Positions 51,655-62,949 of a stretch of 64,000 nt of DNA are shown one piece after another (position 1 is the first letter of the stretch; every line of letters starts with the position of its first letter). This stretch comes from Phellopilus nigrolimitatus. Lineage: Eukaryota > Basidiomycota > Agaricomycetes > Hymenochaetales > Hymenochaetaceae. The notes beneath the pieces are model-generated. The model was given only the letters and a program-made list of their open reading frames with translations. It had not been told where the DNA came from and did no database searches. Position numbers and translations under genes: made by a program. The stretch is taken from contig JAJOHG010000001.1 in assembly GCA_021029095.1 (NCBI GenBank), positions 2,232,001-2,296,000 of the forward strand. The letters run 5' to 3'.

Positions 51655-53031
51655 TCACGTCGCCCTGCCCTTTCCTTTCCCCTTACTGGCGTTCGCGTTC
51701 TGTGCATCTGATGGCCCGTTTCCATCGTCCTTTCCCTTGCTCCCGTTACTCTCCTTGCCATCGCTTTCTTGCTCGTCTTCGTCTTGCTCATCCTGCGACT
51801 CCGCAACAGCGGCTCGTACGCCTCGCCCCTTCATGATCAACATCTCTTTCAGCCACCCATTCTCGCGGCGCAATTCGGCAGCTTCACGCTCAAGGTCTTC
51901 TGCCCGTCCCTCAAGCTCAACTACAGAGCGTTCAAGTGAAAGTGTTTTATGTTTCTTCTTTATCCTGAAACGCGCTGAGGGAAAAGCGCGAGTAAATACC
52001 CGACGGAATGGACTATGAATAAGAAACAAAATACCTGACGCAGCTGTATTTCTCCGCCTCTTGTCTTCTGCGATAGCTGTCTCGTCCATTGCCTGCAGTG
52101 GACCCCCAGGGCTTCTTGACGTCGTCGGGCTGGGAGTCGTTTCACTGGGGCTACGTGTACTAGAGGAGACTGAAGATGGACCCGCATCGGGGGACTGTGT
52201 CGAAGTAGGGAAAACCCCCTGACGCATAAGTGAGGGCAAGTGCTGAATCTGACCAGCAACCGAGGGGTCAATCGGCGGCAAGGAAGGGTGGAAGCGGCTC
52301 ATGCTGGATAGTTGGGGAGGCCAATGCTGGCCCGCTGCTATCGTTGAGAGAGGACTTTGCCCGCGATGCTGTCTATTATTGCTCTGCGGTTGACGGGACG
52401 GGTTCGGCACAGGAGCGGGCGGAAGTCCTTGTGGCATTTCGGGCAGCTGCCCGAAACTTCCTGGGCCCGAGGGTCCAAATGGATTTGATAAACCTGGACT
52501 CTGCATTTGTCTGAGCAAAGCGAGCGGGTCGACAGGATTTACATGGGGGCCAGACGAGTGCTGGCCAGGTGGAGGTGACGTGGAGAGAGCAGAAAGAGCA
52601 GCGAGATATGCAAGTGTGTAAGGATCCAAACCCCCAATCTGGGCGAGCTGTGCAAACTGTCCTGTCTGAGGGTTATGTTGCTGTTGACCTGGCGGTTGGG
52701 GAGGCAGCTGTGAGTTCAAACGGCGTTGGGAGTTGAGGTGCTGAGCGCCGCTGCTCGACGCTGAGCCTAAGCCCGAGCCTGACGGGCTGGGCACTCCTGT
52801 CTGTCGGCCTTTATCTTTACCATCGCTTCTCCCATGTGTTTCCGCGTCTGCAGATTCGTCAGACGGTCCCCGATCCATGTCGAACGAGAACACAACTTTC
52901 TCCCAGTAGTTGAGTTCCTGTGCGATAGATTCCGCGGTGCTCTCTTCCGTTTCAGGTCCTATGTCAACGTCAGCGTCCACGTTCAGGCCTTCCAAAGCGC
53001 CAGCAGCAGCTAGCATCGCATCGAGGCGCAT
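51655..53031 (-). CDS. bZIP transcription factor
   Basis: The start MRLDAMLAAAGALEGLNVDA is followed by a long Pro/Gln/Ser-rich region. The basic region KRRRNTAAS|ARFRIKKK is split by one intron, which removes GT...CAG between Ser and Ala. It is followed by a leucine-zipper helix LERSVVELEGRAEDLEREAA and ELRRENGWLKEMLIMKGRG. The NTAASARFRIKKK core and the RRENGWLKE end resemble the Cys3/Met4-like fungal bZIP group that controls sulfur genes; that role is an inference. The C-terminus is acidic and Lys/Gly-rich, ending KGKGKGRAT. An ORF with a signal-like start lies just upstream. Confidence 0.88.
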   Translation of the reverse strand: MRLDAMLAAAGALEGLNVDADVDIGPETEESTAESIAQELNYWEKVVFSFDMDRGPSDESADAETHGRSDGKDKGRQTGVPSPSGSGLGSASSSGAQHLNSQRRLNSQLPPQPPGQQQHNPQTGQFAQLAQIGGLDPYTLAYLAALSALSTSPPPGQHSSGPHVNPVDPLALLRQMQSPGLSNPFGPSGPGSFGQLPEMPQGLPPAPVPNPSRQPQSNNRQHRGQSPLSTIAAGQHWPPQLSSMSRFHPSLPPIDPSVAGQIQHLPSLMRQGVFPTSTQSPDAGPSSVSSSTRSPSETTPSPTTSRSPGGPLQAMDETAIAEDKRRRNTAASGILFLIHSPFRRVFTRAFPSARFRIKKKHKTLSLERSVVELEGRAEDLEREAAELRRENGWLKEMLIMKGRGVRAAVAESQDEQDEDEQESDGKESNGSKGKDDGNGPSDAQNANASKGKGKGRAT

Positions 53032-53067
53032 TCGCGAGAGAGATGAAGTAGAAAGACAACTTCAGGC

Positions 53068-53289
53068 TCAAGCGGGCAGGATCGAAGACCAGACTCGGGG
53101 CGCAAATGATAGTAACGCAATAACAACTTCTTCTCCCGCCTTGCAGGAATAGTCAACCCCATTGGGGACCGTGCGGCGGTGCATGACGAGCGCGAATTGA
53201 GTGGCACTAGTCGCGTTGCAGAGCGAAGGTGATTCGCCATACGCACACAAGATTGCGCAAACCAGAACCCAAATGAGGTAGCCTTCCAT
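53068..53289 (-). CDS. Small ORF directly upstream of the bZIP gene (uORF or small secreted protein)
   Basis: 73 codons starting MEGYLIWVLVCAILCAYGES, which looks like a signal peptide, then a short body with Cys residues and TAG-type end at 53068, 36 nt before the bZIP ATG on the same strand. It could be an upstream ORF in the bZIP leader or simply chance. No family recognised. Confidence 0.25.
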   Translation of the reverse strand: MEGYLIWVLVCAILCAYGESPSLCNATSATQFALVMHRRTVPNGVDYSCKAGEEVVIALLSFAPRVWSSILPA

Positions 53290-53594
53290 TTATTCGTCAA
53301 AGCAATCGGCGGAGTACAAGACAGTTCGCTTGTACGAAAAGATAAGCAGCAAGCGCTTCTATGATCATTCGCTTGTTATATCCTTGGACTTCAATGGTGG
53401 TGGTCGGACTGAACACTGGTGGGTTTGTTCTCGAATTTGTTTCGTTTTTCCACGTGACGCAAACGCGTCGCGTCACTTTACTACATAATTCCCGATCTGC
53501 TCTTCTATTTACGTTTGTCTCGTGAACTCTGTTCAAACAATATTGATTTCAACAGTTCTTCGCACTTTATCTAACATCCCGCCGGTATACACAA

Positions 53595-55923
53595 TTAGCC
53601 TAACGGCAATCCACAGATCTCACAGTCCGTGCCCCCATGGTTATTTTCGAACGTACAATGCGGGCACACCCTCACACCCGTGTTTGTACCAGCAGCAGGC
53701 GCATGGCCCTCCATTTCTGCGATCTGGTTACGTATCTCCTGTGGAAGATCGTCCATATCTGCATCTACAGTCTGTTGTGGGGGCAGTTGTTGTTGACTCG
53801 CTGAAGATGCCGCGATATGTCAATGATAAATCTGAGAGAAGCGCATCTGTACTCACGAGCATTCTCCCGAGTAAATGTCATGAGCGTCTCCCAGCTTCCC
53901 GACTTAAAGAGCTCTTGGAAAATTTGGGGGTCCCCAGAGCTCGCGGAAGAAGTTGCTCGTACTAATAACTTCATGTCATCCTATTTTCTTGTCAGCCGTG
54001 CTTTATGACCATGATAGAAAATTTGGTACCTCTGAAAATAAGCCTGTAGTCCTTAAGAACGCCACTAGGTGCCAGTCACTTAAATATTCGACAATCTGGT
54101 GAATCAAACCTGGCTCTTTTTGCATTGCACTTGAATCGCCAGAAACTTCAGGAGCATTCAGTCTCGCCAGTTCCCTCATGATTTTCTGGATATCCTGGTC
54201 CTCAAGTCCAGGCCGATTTTCGATTGGGAATTTGTTTGAAAGGAAAAGAGGCGACGGGTTTTGCGGGAAGCCATGGGTTACCTACAACCACCAATTAGTT
54301 AGTCAACTGCAAGGGAGCGATATCGCAGAGTAATAACGAACGTTCACTAGAAGATACTCTACAGGGAAGCTTGGCTTCGCGCTCTTTTGCACATCGATCC
54401 CATACTCGTTCTTATACCTAAAGAATACGTCTGGAACATATCGTGCAGCATTTTCGCTTCTGTCCTCTAGTTTTATGCGCACAATTCCAGGGTCGACACT
54501 CGCTTCTATCATGTCTGCATCGACCATAGCACAAGCCTGTTCAGACGCCTGGTAGGCATTTATGTCAATGCCACCCTCTTCAGTTGCAGTAGCGACGGCT
54601 GTAACCAGCCGCGACGAGAACTTGCCAGTGACTGATGACCGAGAGGGTGTAGGGTTTTGTAACTCCAACGTTGCAGCGAAAATGACTTCAAGAGAAGAAA
54701 GGAAGAATGAATCCGGATGGCGCTTATACACGTTCTTTGTGCGATCCTCCTCGGAGGGATCCAGATCCGTGAAGATGTACCCCACGATTGTGAGTGGCGC
54801 AACTACTTTAGCTGCGAGTTCTCGAATATATTTCTCGTCTTCCCAAGGCAGACCGAGTGTCAGGCCGTCAAGCTCACCCTCTTGTGGCGGCTCGTGGATA
54901 GCTTCAACAACGGCTTTAATGCCCATGGGAACCTTGTCGTACGGTTCATATCGACCCAATAACCACCCGAAGCGTTGTGTGCCAGTGCGGCGCCACACGT
55001 CGAGGAAACGATTTACGATTTCGTGCGTCGAGAATTCAAGGTGATCCACCATGCGGAATGGCTGTGGCTGGAGCGTGATCGCCGATGGTTGACACGAAGA
55101 GCATATTCCTGCGGGCCATGGCGCGTGCTTCCCATTCGGGCAGGGGTCCTTCACCTTATACGACAAAGGTTCGAGGGGAGGGAGCGCTATTGATGTGGAG
55201 GACGACGTAGGCTTGGATGGTGATAATTTGCGAAGGTATGCATGGTAAGAGAGGTGCTTGATTGAGTGTTCGGTGTGGTAGGCAGGGTCGTACGGTTCAA
55301 GCGGCATACAGTAGTCGCACATTGCATTAGCACCGTGTTTGCAGAAGCGCGCATCGCGACTTCGGGGGATCTTTCCATCCCTTTGGCGCCAGTACTCATC
55401 CACGGGATCTTCCTTCACGAGCTCCCATGGCCGGTGTGTGGCGTCGGCAGGCGGATACAATGTGCTAGGTGCCAACTCCCCAGACGTGGCTGGAGCAGAT
55501 GGCTGTACTTCCGCAACTTCGCTTTGGTACGATACAAACAGAAGGTCTCCGTGTCTTTCATACGGGTGAGCCAGAAGGCAGAAATTTAAAATAAGTGAAT
55601 TACGCACTTGAGACCCAAAGACTCAAGATTCTTTCCTCTTAACTCAGTAACATTCCTCTCTCCTCCTCTGGGTTGATTCGAGAGCGTGATTGTCGTAGGG
55701 TCCGCCTGTACGCTGTCCACGATCTATTAAACGAGGTCAGAGTTCCCCTACTCTTACCAATAGGAAAGCGCTTGCTTACTTTTTGAACGAGTGTAGAGAT
55801 GTCCGCTGAAGGCTGCAATTCATAGCGGAAGTTTCCCGCTTTGCATCGGACACGGATTAGCTACACGATAATCATTGATTAGATTCAATTCCACGATGGT
55901 AAGGAAATGCATGGACGTACCAT
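53595..55923 (-). CDS. NPL4: NPL4, adaptor of the Cdc48/p97 segregase
   Basis: A Cdc48-Ufd1-Npl4 subunit that recognises ubiquitin chains for ER-associated and nuclear degradation. The UBX-like N-terminus reads LIRVRCKAGNFRYELQPSAD, then TITLSNQPRGGERNVTELRG and GDLLFVSYQSEV. The zinc-binding Npl4 region has RFCKHGANAMCDYCMPLEPY and CPNGKHAPWPAGICSSC. The MPN-like domain has FRMVDHLEFSTHEIVNRFLD and RFGWLLGRYEPYDKVPMGIK. The C-terminal NZF finger is CPHCTFENNHGGTDCEICGL and stops at 53597-53595. The only available start puts the ATG (55923-55921) in an exon by itself, followed by an intron ending tgtag|CTAATCCG. Confidence 0.93.
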
Positions 55924-56654
55924 GGCGGGGAGATGGTGGTCTAGTAGGAGTTTCGCGTTACGCGCTGACGCGTTCTGGACATTGGCGCTGACTAAGCTTA
56001 ACAAATTAACGAATTCCGAAAATTTCAGAGGATTTTCTTCCTTGGACTCTTGGAGCTTCACTTAAATTTGCTGAAATTGCCCTACTGGAATTCTCGATCT
56101 TAAGGCATCTTGCTTTACGAACGAGTCGTTTGCGCGATTACATATGATGTCGACGTGGCTTGTAGTATAGCCTTGTAAATGACGCCTTCTGCAATTCACA
56201 TTCAAGCCCATCATAGTTGTTCGAACAAAAGTTAGTAAAGCCAGCACCAAAACTATGCTTTGCAAAAGCGCATTTGCATAGGGGTAAAAACTGGCACCTC
56301 GAGTCTCGTGTCAATTGGAGCAACTGACAAATTATTCTTTCTACACGACTTTACAAGACATGTCTTCCAGAACAAATTGCACACAAATTTGATGCCTGCC
56401 CCCAACCGGAAACAAAATATCTGAAAGAAAAATAGCCAAAGGAAGAGTGATTTTTCGTAAGATATAAGGGAAACCCATCCTAAGTATAATTGCATGTATT
56501 TTCCGTGTAAAGAAGACCCGGGTTTAATGACGAGATAAGATGAAGATGATTGCGGATGTCCATCAGAGTTGGGTTTCGAATGAATTTTTACATGAGGAAA
56601 AATAAGGCTCCGGTGTGGTTGGTAAATCTGTGTTTTCAAAAATGGTGTATGATC
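55924..56654. other. Intergenic between NPL4 and the right repeat copy
   Basis: The NPL4 promoter side. No conserved gene is visible; the long plus/minus frames here have no domain. Confidence 0.4.
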
Positions 56655-59600
56655 AATGGTGTCTCTAACTCGACTAACATAGTCATGTGATGAGAAGAAG
56701 GAAGCATCGGGGTGGGCGATGGCGGGAAGGTGAATCATAAGACGCAAGGGCGCATCAAAATCGGATCTTGAGCTTCGGCCACAGTAGACGCGCCTTAAAA
56801 TGAACGCACCCACATCTCTTGCAGCCCAGTCAGCCAGAATGCCTGATATCTCTCGAGAACTTGCCACTTTGACATCCGCGACCGCCTGCTCACATTTCTT
56901 GCCGACTTCGTCTGTCTGCGGAGCGCTGTGTTCGCTTCCAAGCGACTGCGCGAAGCGTATGCACTCCGGAAGCGCTCCATCACCCTCGCCGTCACACGGA
57001 ACACGGCCGGCTCTGCGCTGCACGAACACGAACATAGATATGCTGGTTGGACACATCATCAATAATGCGGACGATGATGCTGACGACGACAATTGGGATG
57101 AAGGCGCGGATGAGGATTGATGACGGACCCAAGGATGTAATAAAATATGTGTCTTCTGCAAAAGGCTGTACGAATAGTACACGAATGATGTTCCTCGGAC
57201 GATAAGATGGATGTATTTGACGACAGGAGCGAATAAAGAACTTGAAATTCCAAGAATCGTATATAATCGCGCACAAGTTTTATATCGCGTAAAATTACTT
57301 CCGCTCACCTTGCATGTTTTATTAAAGATGAAAGATACAGGCGGGTGTAGAAAATGACGAACCACGTAAACGATCATCGCTGTCAGATAAGGAAGAGCCT
57401 TTTGTTCTTCCTGTTTTGGCAGCGCCAATCGCTTACGCGGCTCTACACCTACATGCACAGTACTGTAGAGTTCTCAAGATTCAGCTTTCAGAAACTAAGC
57501 CACAGTACGAGCCGCATGGTCAAGTGGCGATGCAAAAGGATCACTGATTGCCGATCAGAATAGACAAAAAAAGACCACGTGCATTCGTGCGACAGACGCG
57601 TCGCCAGTTTCGTTCTTGACCTCAAGCCACTACGATCGTTTTGGTCAGACCTGCCGTGTCACAAGCCACATTATTACTTAGTCACCCGCATGATCTCGTT
57701 GAAAAGCTTTCCGCGGTGAGCTTCGAGTTCGACTTACCATATCCAACGGCTTGCTCCCCCTCCTCAACATACGGACCTAAGACACCCCAGTCTCATCACC
57801 GAGAGCCAGACGACATTAAAGAGACTCTGCCAAATCTTCCCGGAGTAAACGACGTTCAACATCGAAGAGGAAGCCTATGACTATATGGAATCCTCGGCTA
57901 GACTTGAGATCATGGACGCGATCCTCTACGACGTTCCAACTACGGTCATTGAGCGGCAGCTCAGCGACGAGATCATCGGCTTCAAGCCTTCTGATCTTCT
58001 CACTCATTTAAAACAGAATAACTGGTATAATGAACTTGCCATGAACTGGATCGGATGGCCAAAGACTGAAGTCGAAGGCACGGAAGTTGAAGTTGCTGAA
58101 TACCTCAATAAACTTGCAGACTTTAGCCGTTCCGTCCTTGGTGATCTTCCTTGCTCTCCTCAGAAACGTGTCTACTCGGGAAAGTATGCAAACACAGTAC
58201 CCTTGAGCCATACCGTGCGGAATCCCGACATCGTCATTGTCGACTTGAAGGTTGAGGAAGCTACCAAGAATGCTAGCTGGACGCAGATCCAAGGCGTTGG
58301 TGGACTCAAGTGCAACGTTTCAGATCCACTTGAGAACACTCTCGAACAGCTTGCTCAGTACGTAGGTCTATGCTATGGGCACCAGTACGACCGACGATTT
58401 GTCATGACTTTTGGGATCTTTAATACAAATGTGTCGGTCTATTATTTCGACCGATCTGGCGTGTACGCGACAGAAAAGTTCGATGCGCATGCCAAGCCTG
58501 AATTGTTCTTGCGCGTTATGATGGGTCTCTTGTTTGCCGACAGGAGTGCTCTTGGATACGACCCTTCCTTCACCTCCGAAATCGTGGTGGAGAACGAAAA
58601 AGAAATTCAGAAAAACTACGTTACAGTGTCCGGTTCACGACTCGAAATCACTGATGTAATCAACCAGGAGTGTGTCGTTCTTGGTCGAGGGACAATATGT
58701 CTAAAAGTTAAAGACGAAAAGGGCAACATTCTCGTTGTGAAGGATTCGTGGGTGGACCAGTCTCGCAGGGACAAGGAATTTGAACTAATGGCGAAGGTCG
58801 TTGGAGTCAAAGGCATTGCTCAGCTCGTAAAACATGAGCACGTAAAGGTCAATGGGAAGCCTGACGACACATCCACTGTCAGGGCATTCATGATGGAAAC
58901 GATAGATTGGAAAGGCAAACTCGTTGAAAGATGGACGACGGATCAGAAATGGATTCATTTCGAATCCATCGAGCTTCGTGATCATTATAGAATCTCCATG
59001 ACCCCGTTTGGGGACAGTTTAGAGGACTTTGACTCGCTCGAAGAGCTAGTTTTGGTAGGAAAAGATATCGTCGAAGGTGAGGCTTTTTTTTTCAGCGGAT
59101 GTTAAAAGCCTTGCTAATGAATTCAACTCCAGCCATAGAAATGCTGCATAAACGGAAGATTCTTCATCGTGATATAAGCATGAAGAATATCATTCTTGCA
59201 AAGGATAAAGAACGAGGTACTCTTCGGAGGGGCGTTTTGATTGACCTCGACTATGCTCTCGACCTCAGCAAACCGCACACTAAGGGCGATAGGACAGTAA
59301 GTTCGTTCTGCTGCCTATATCCAGTTCGTCACAACTGAGTGATAACGGCTCTCGGCTTCTCAGGGAACGCTGCCGTACATGGGGGCTAGGCTCTTAATGA
59401 GGAACTCAAGGGAAGAACAAGGCTACTATCACGATTTGGAGTCTGTTGTATGTTTACTGCTGGATATGTTGCACATTCTCCGGTCTCCATGCAGAACCGC
59501 GCTTCACAGATGAATTCACTTATGAAGGTTCTCAAATTTCGAAATGGTGCGCGCGTGATGTGAACACACACTCCATGGACGCCGTCGGGACGGCAAAAGC

Positions 59601-60231
59601 AGCGCTTGTGACAACGGGACGCATGTTCCTGGAATTGTTCGTTCCGGAGATGGCTCTGTATTTCAAACCTCTTGTTTCGTTTTTGCAAGGCATGAGAAAG
59701 GTGCTTTTTCCGCCAGAATCTCGATCATATCCGGTCCCGGACGAATACATGCCTCCAGAAGAACGGTCATCGGAAGACGTGTTCGCTTCTTTCAAAGCGG
59801 AATTTGACAAGTGTCTGATATCCTTGCGCCAAAAACCGTTACCGCAAGCCCCTTCGGTACCGAACGTTTTTGCCGGTGGCTCTACGAACCGACAAACAGT
59901 ACGGGACGGGCTCCCTTACATCCTTAAGACTCACTTACGTACAGCAAACGACGCTGCGAAGACGGCTGTGCGGGTTGCATCGAAGAAATCCGGAGGTTTT
60001 TCGAGGACCTTCGACAAGGCAGGCCATACTGTGAGGATGTTAGCTTCGCAGACAGCACCGAACACTGCTGCCGACAGTAATACCGCATCGAAAGTCCTTG
60101 ACACCGGATCTCATGTGAAGAACAAGACCGAGGCTGGGAACTCCGTAGAGACATCGTCGTCTCGGAAACGACGAGCAACAAGTCCAGACGTAAATATGTC
60201 TTCGGAGTTGAAGCGGGCGAAGAAAGATAAC
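56655..60231. repeat. Right, inverted copy of the segmental repeat
   Basis: Reverse complement of about 7112-10905. It contains the F-box remnant (plus strand), the conserved spacer and the second FunK1 kinase. It lacks the 127-bp insertion of the left copy. Homology to the left copy ends after the kinase residues KRAKKD near 60231, and a tRNA gene begins 32 bp further on. Confidence 0.9.
56839..57118 (+). pseudogene. F-box-like protein remnant, right copy
   Basis: Starts MPDISREL and then, one frame over, reads DIRDRLLTFLADFVCLRSAV followed by FASKRLREAYALRKRSIT and LAVTRNTAGSALHEHEHRYA. An extra T inside the ENLPL segment (cca ctt tga) creates a stop early in the F-box, while the part downstream of the F-box is better preserved than in the left copy. 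An acidic tail NADDDADDDNWDEGADED ends at 57118. Confidence 0.6.
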
Positions 60232-60261
60232 TTTCATATTGGACAGCACATGGGAAAATAA
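57885..60261 (+). pseudogene. FunK1-type kinase, right copy, broken by two frameshifts
   Basis: The first 400 residues are nearly identical to the left copy (MESSARLEIMDAILYDVPTT onward). A +2 length change in a T-run near 59083-59095 (left copy ttcccccaaag, right copy a run of T then cagcgg) ends the frame at FFFSGC. The next frame, from 59099, holds the catalytic loop HRDISMKNIIL and IDLDYAL. A 2-bp deletion near 59441-59455 (left ESLLYIYCW) shifts the frame again, after which the C-terminal part from YCWICCTFSGLHAEPRF to the stop at 60261 is open. The catalytic core is thus out of frame with both ends, so no full kinase can be made. Confidence 0.8.
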
Positions 60262-60262
60262 A

Positions 60263-60342
60263 GGTCCTACCCGGAATCGAACCGGGGTTACAGGAATTTT
60301 CTCACTCAGAATCCTGTGTGATAACCGCTACACTATAGAACC
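60263..60342 (-). tRNA. tRNA-Gln (anticodon CTG), with a 9-nt intron
   Basis: Read on the minus strand from 60342: acceptor GGTTCTA pairs with TAGGACC (one G-T wobble), the D-arm contains TGTAGCGGTTATCA (A box), the anticodon stem CAGGA pairs with TCCTG, and the T-arm is CCCGGTTCGATTCCGGG (B box GGTTCGATTCC). The loop between the anticodon stem halves is 16 nt instead of 7, so 9 nt (GTGAGAAAA) after position 37 are most simply an intron. CTG decodes Gln. CCA is not encoded, as expected. Confidence 0.85.
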
Positions 60343-60946
60343 GCAGTGTTAAGTATTTTTATATTCCACTATTGTCCCTGAAAGATCATTCTCAGTGAAC
60401 TAACATTCTTTGTTTCCGGTTTGATGGTACATGCGCGAGAGTCCGAAAGGAAATTAAGCTGAAGCATTAGCAATATAAAAAGAGTGGCTCTGTCGACTCG
60501 CTCAATTCAAAACATCTCATTTCGGTCCGAATTGCACCTAATTTGAGCTGCGGAAGTTACCCCGGACATAATCGTAATAGGACAGTTCTCCGTTCCACGT
60601 CAAGCACGAGCTGCCTCAAAGATAGCTAGCTCAGAATAACATACGGCTCGATATACGTGATGCGTCATTTATGCCTTACAAATCGCTTCCAATATAACTT
60701 TTTCTTTCTTTTGTCCTCAATGTGAGTGTTGTACACTTATACATATCTGCTGGTTTACAAGTAGTAAGATTGAGAGTTTCGGTCTTTGCCTCGGAGGTAA
60801 ATCTACTTGGTACCATATTTGGACTAGCCACAACAGACCGTTCACGCGTCACCTTAAGCTTAGGCTCCTCCACTCAGTAGCACTAACTGCTCACACGATA
60901 TTGACGACGACGTCGACAAGGTCTTTTCTCGTCTGGTACGCTTGTC
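60343..60946. other. Intergenic, Nudix gene promoter side
   Basis: No coding block or repeat recognised. Confidence 0.4.
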
Positions 60947-62589
60947 ATGTCTGACTGTGAGTACATTGTTCTCTGTTATGTCGTTATTTGTTCACTGATT
61001 CCGAGCAATACAGCAAATACTGTCGTCTCTGCGCTCTCCAGGGCGCTGCATCGTATTCGGTCCACCCCTCCTCGTATCATCTCGTCTCCCGCAACTCGTT
61101 AGTACATGTTCGCTTGTATTCCATGCTTGAGTAGAACGGCTTATCTACTCCTAACCTCTAACACGTTTAAACATTCAGAACCACGTCGCGCAGCAGTCGC
61201 ACTCATCATTCGCGTAACGCCATCTCCGGCGCACCGAGCTTCCTCTTCAACCGTCCCATCTCCTCCGCCACCAGCAACGCTCACCGATTTTTTTGCGCTC
61301 GACTGGGTCAACGAACCCGGAGTGACGACGGAGATACTCTTTTTGAGACGAGATGCTCCACAGAGCGAAAAGACTGTGGCACAGAATAGGCCGAGAAATG
61401 CCGAGGATGCGCATGTCGCTTTTCCGGGTGGAAGAATGGAGGAAGGAGACGAGGGCGGCCTGTATACAGGTATGTTGTATTACTTCCCTTGTTATCTAGT
61501 GATAATTTGCAAACCGGACTTCCAGCTATGCGACAAACGTGGGAGGAAATTGGTGTCGACCTCGCAGAAAAGGATTTCATGCTCATCGGCCAGCTCGACG
61601 ACCGCGAAATCACGACTTCTCTCGGAAAGCGACTTCTCATGATACTCTCGCCATTTGGTGCGTTCTTACCGTCTCGTCGACCTATGCCATTTATTTCGTC
61701 TGACCTTCTCCGAAGTCTTCCTCCAGGTCATTCCTACCACTCCTCCTCCCGACCCTGCACCAGGAACGGACCTGCATTGGATCGCGCTCGCGTCGCTCCT
61801 TGCTTCCACCTCTAGACCAGACGTGTCGCACAAGGATTCCACTTTCGGTGCACGTCGATGGACGACCGTGACTGTCGACGTGTCTTCGCGTCTTGCGCCT
61901 CGGAATTCGAACGTACTTCGTGTGCTTGTGCGCATGCTTATTGGGAGTATGCAGTTCAACGCCATCCTGCTCGACCCGAACTCGTCTTCGACCGTATCTA
62001 CAGAAAACACCGGTGCACCAAAGCCGATTTCCGAAAAGGATGTTGTCAAGAATACAGGCAGGAAGAGGGAGGCACTGAAGCTCTGGGGCCTTTCGCTGGG
62101 AATGACGCTTGACCTGATAGCTTACATGAAGCCATCTTCATCCTCGTTCGCGGAAGACTATCCGCGGGATGAGGTAACAGGATTGGGGACAAGCATTGCA
62201 CCGAGTATGACGTGGGTTGAACATCTTTACACCTCATTAGAAATACGGAGCTGAATTCTTCCCAACAGATCCGTGTTCCCTCGTTTCTCTTATCCTGACG
62301 TCAACTTCTGGATCTGGGTTTTCGGTCGGAGGTATCGCGAGGTTTTGCGTAGTTGGGAGGCAAGTGCGAGAGCCGGAGGTGCTAACGACAGGAGGTACGA
62401 CCTCTGCCCTATTTTATTTATTATATACAAGGCCTTACATTGTTCGATTACAGAATTAACTGGATCGGCACAGCAGTGAACCAGTATTATGCGGCGGTGC
62501 GTAAAGCGCTCGTCGTTGTCCTTGTCCTCCGTGCCATTGGTATCTTGATTGGCCTCAGCGTTGGGACTTGGTGGCTTTTCTCTCAGTGA
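60947..62589 (+). CDS. Nudix hydrolase with a C-terminal membrane anchor
   Basis: Hydrolyses a nucleoside diphosphate linked to another moiety. It starts MSD|SNTVVSALSRALHRIRST with a short first exon (donor GTGAGT). RAAVALIIRVTPSPAH and EPGVTTEILFLRRDAP lead to the Nudix box split by an intron: GGRMEEGDEGGLYT|AMRQTW plus EEIGVDL, which fits GX5EX7REUXEEXGU. Later exons read KRLLMILSPFVFLQVIPTTP, FPRFSYPDVNFWIWVFGRRY and a hydrophobic C-terminal segment ALVVVLVLRAIGILIGLSVG ending WWLFSQ. The CoA-pyrophosphatase-like layout (LLMILSPFVF) suggests a peroxisomal or mitochondrial CoA diphosphatase, but the substrate is not certain. Confidence 0.85.
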
Positions 62590-62949
62590 GATCATTTACT
62601 GGACCTGCATCCACATGTTCGTACTAGGGAGTATGAGAACGATACGTGTCTTCTTTGATTGCATTTTTCATCACTTGTGTTTCTGTTGTACCATCCAAAC
62701 ATCCTCCGCGCAGTCTTTAAAATTTTTGCTTTCATTCTGGATATCTTTTTGCTGTCCCAGCGGTGGATGATTGGTACGCATAACCCGTACTATTACATAT
62801 CCTAATATCACTGGGAAGGTGACATTAAAGAATCAAGTGTGTTGAAAGTTTCAATTGCGAGAGAATTATGATACAAGTACTATGTTTGAAGGGAAAACCG
62901 TAAGGAAATGAATGGCTACTTCAAATTCCAATCTCCGAGTTGTCTACTT
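62590..62949. other. Intergenic between convergent Nudix and UGO1-like genes
   Basis: 3' UTRs only, as far as I can see. Confidence 0.4.

Noticed and set aside
56253..57458. Open frame of 401 codons on the minus strand in the right repeat
   Set aside because: It lies antisense to the F-box remnant and the kinase promoter, has no domain, and is cut to 172 codons in the left copy. Its length looks like a by-product of the sequence on the other strand.
59077..59095. Possible 19-nt intron (GTGAGG...TTTCAG) explaining the frameshift in the right kinase
   Set aside because: Far too short for a fungal intron, and removing it does not restore the frame to the HRD segment.
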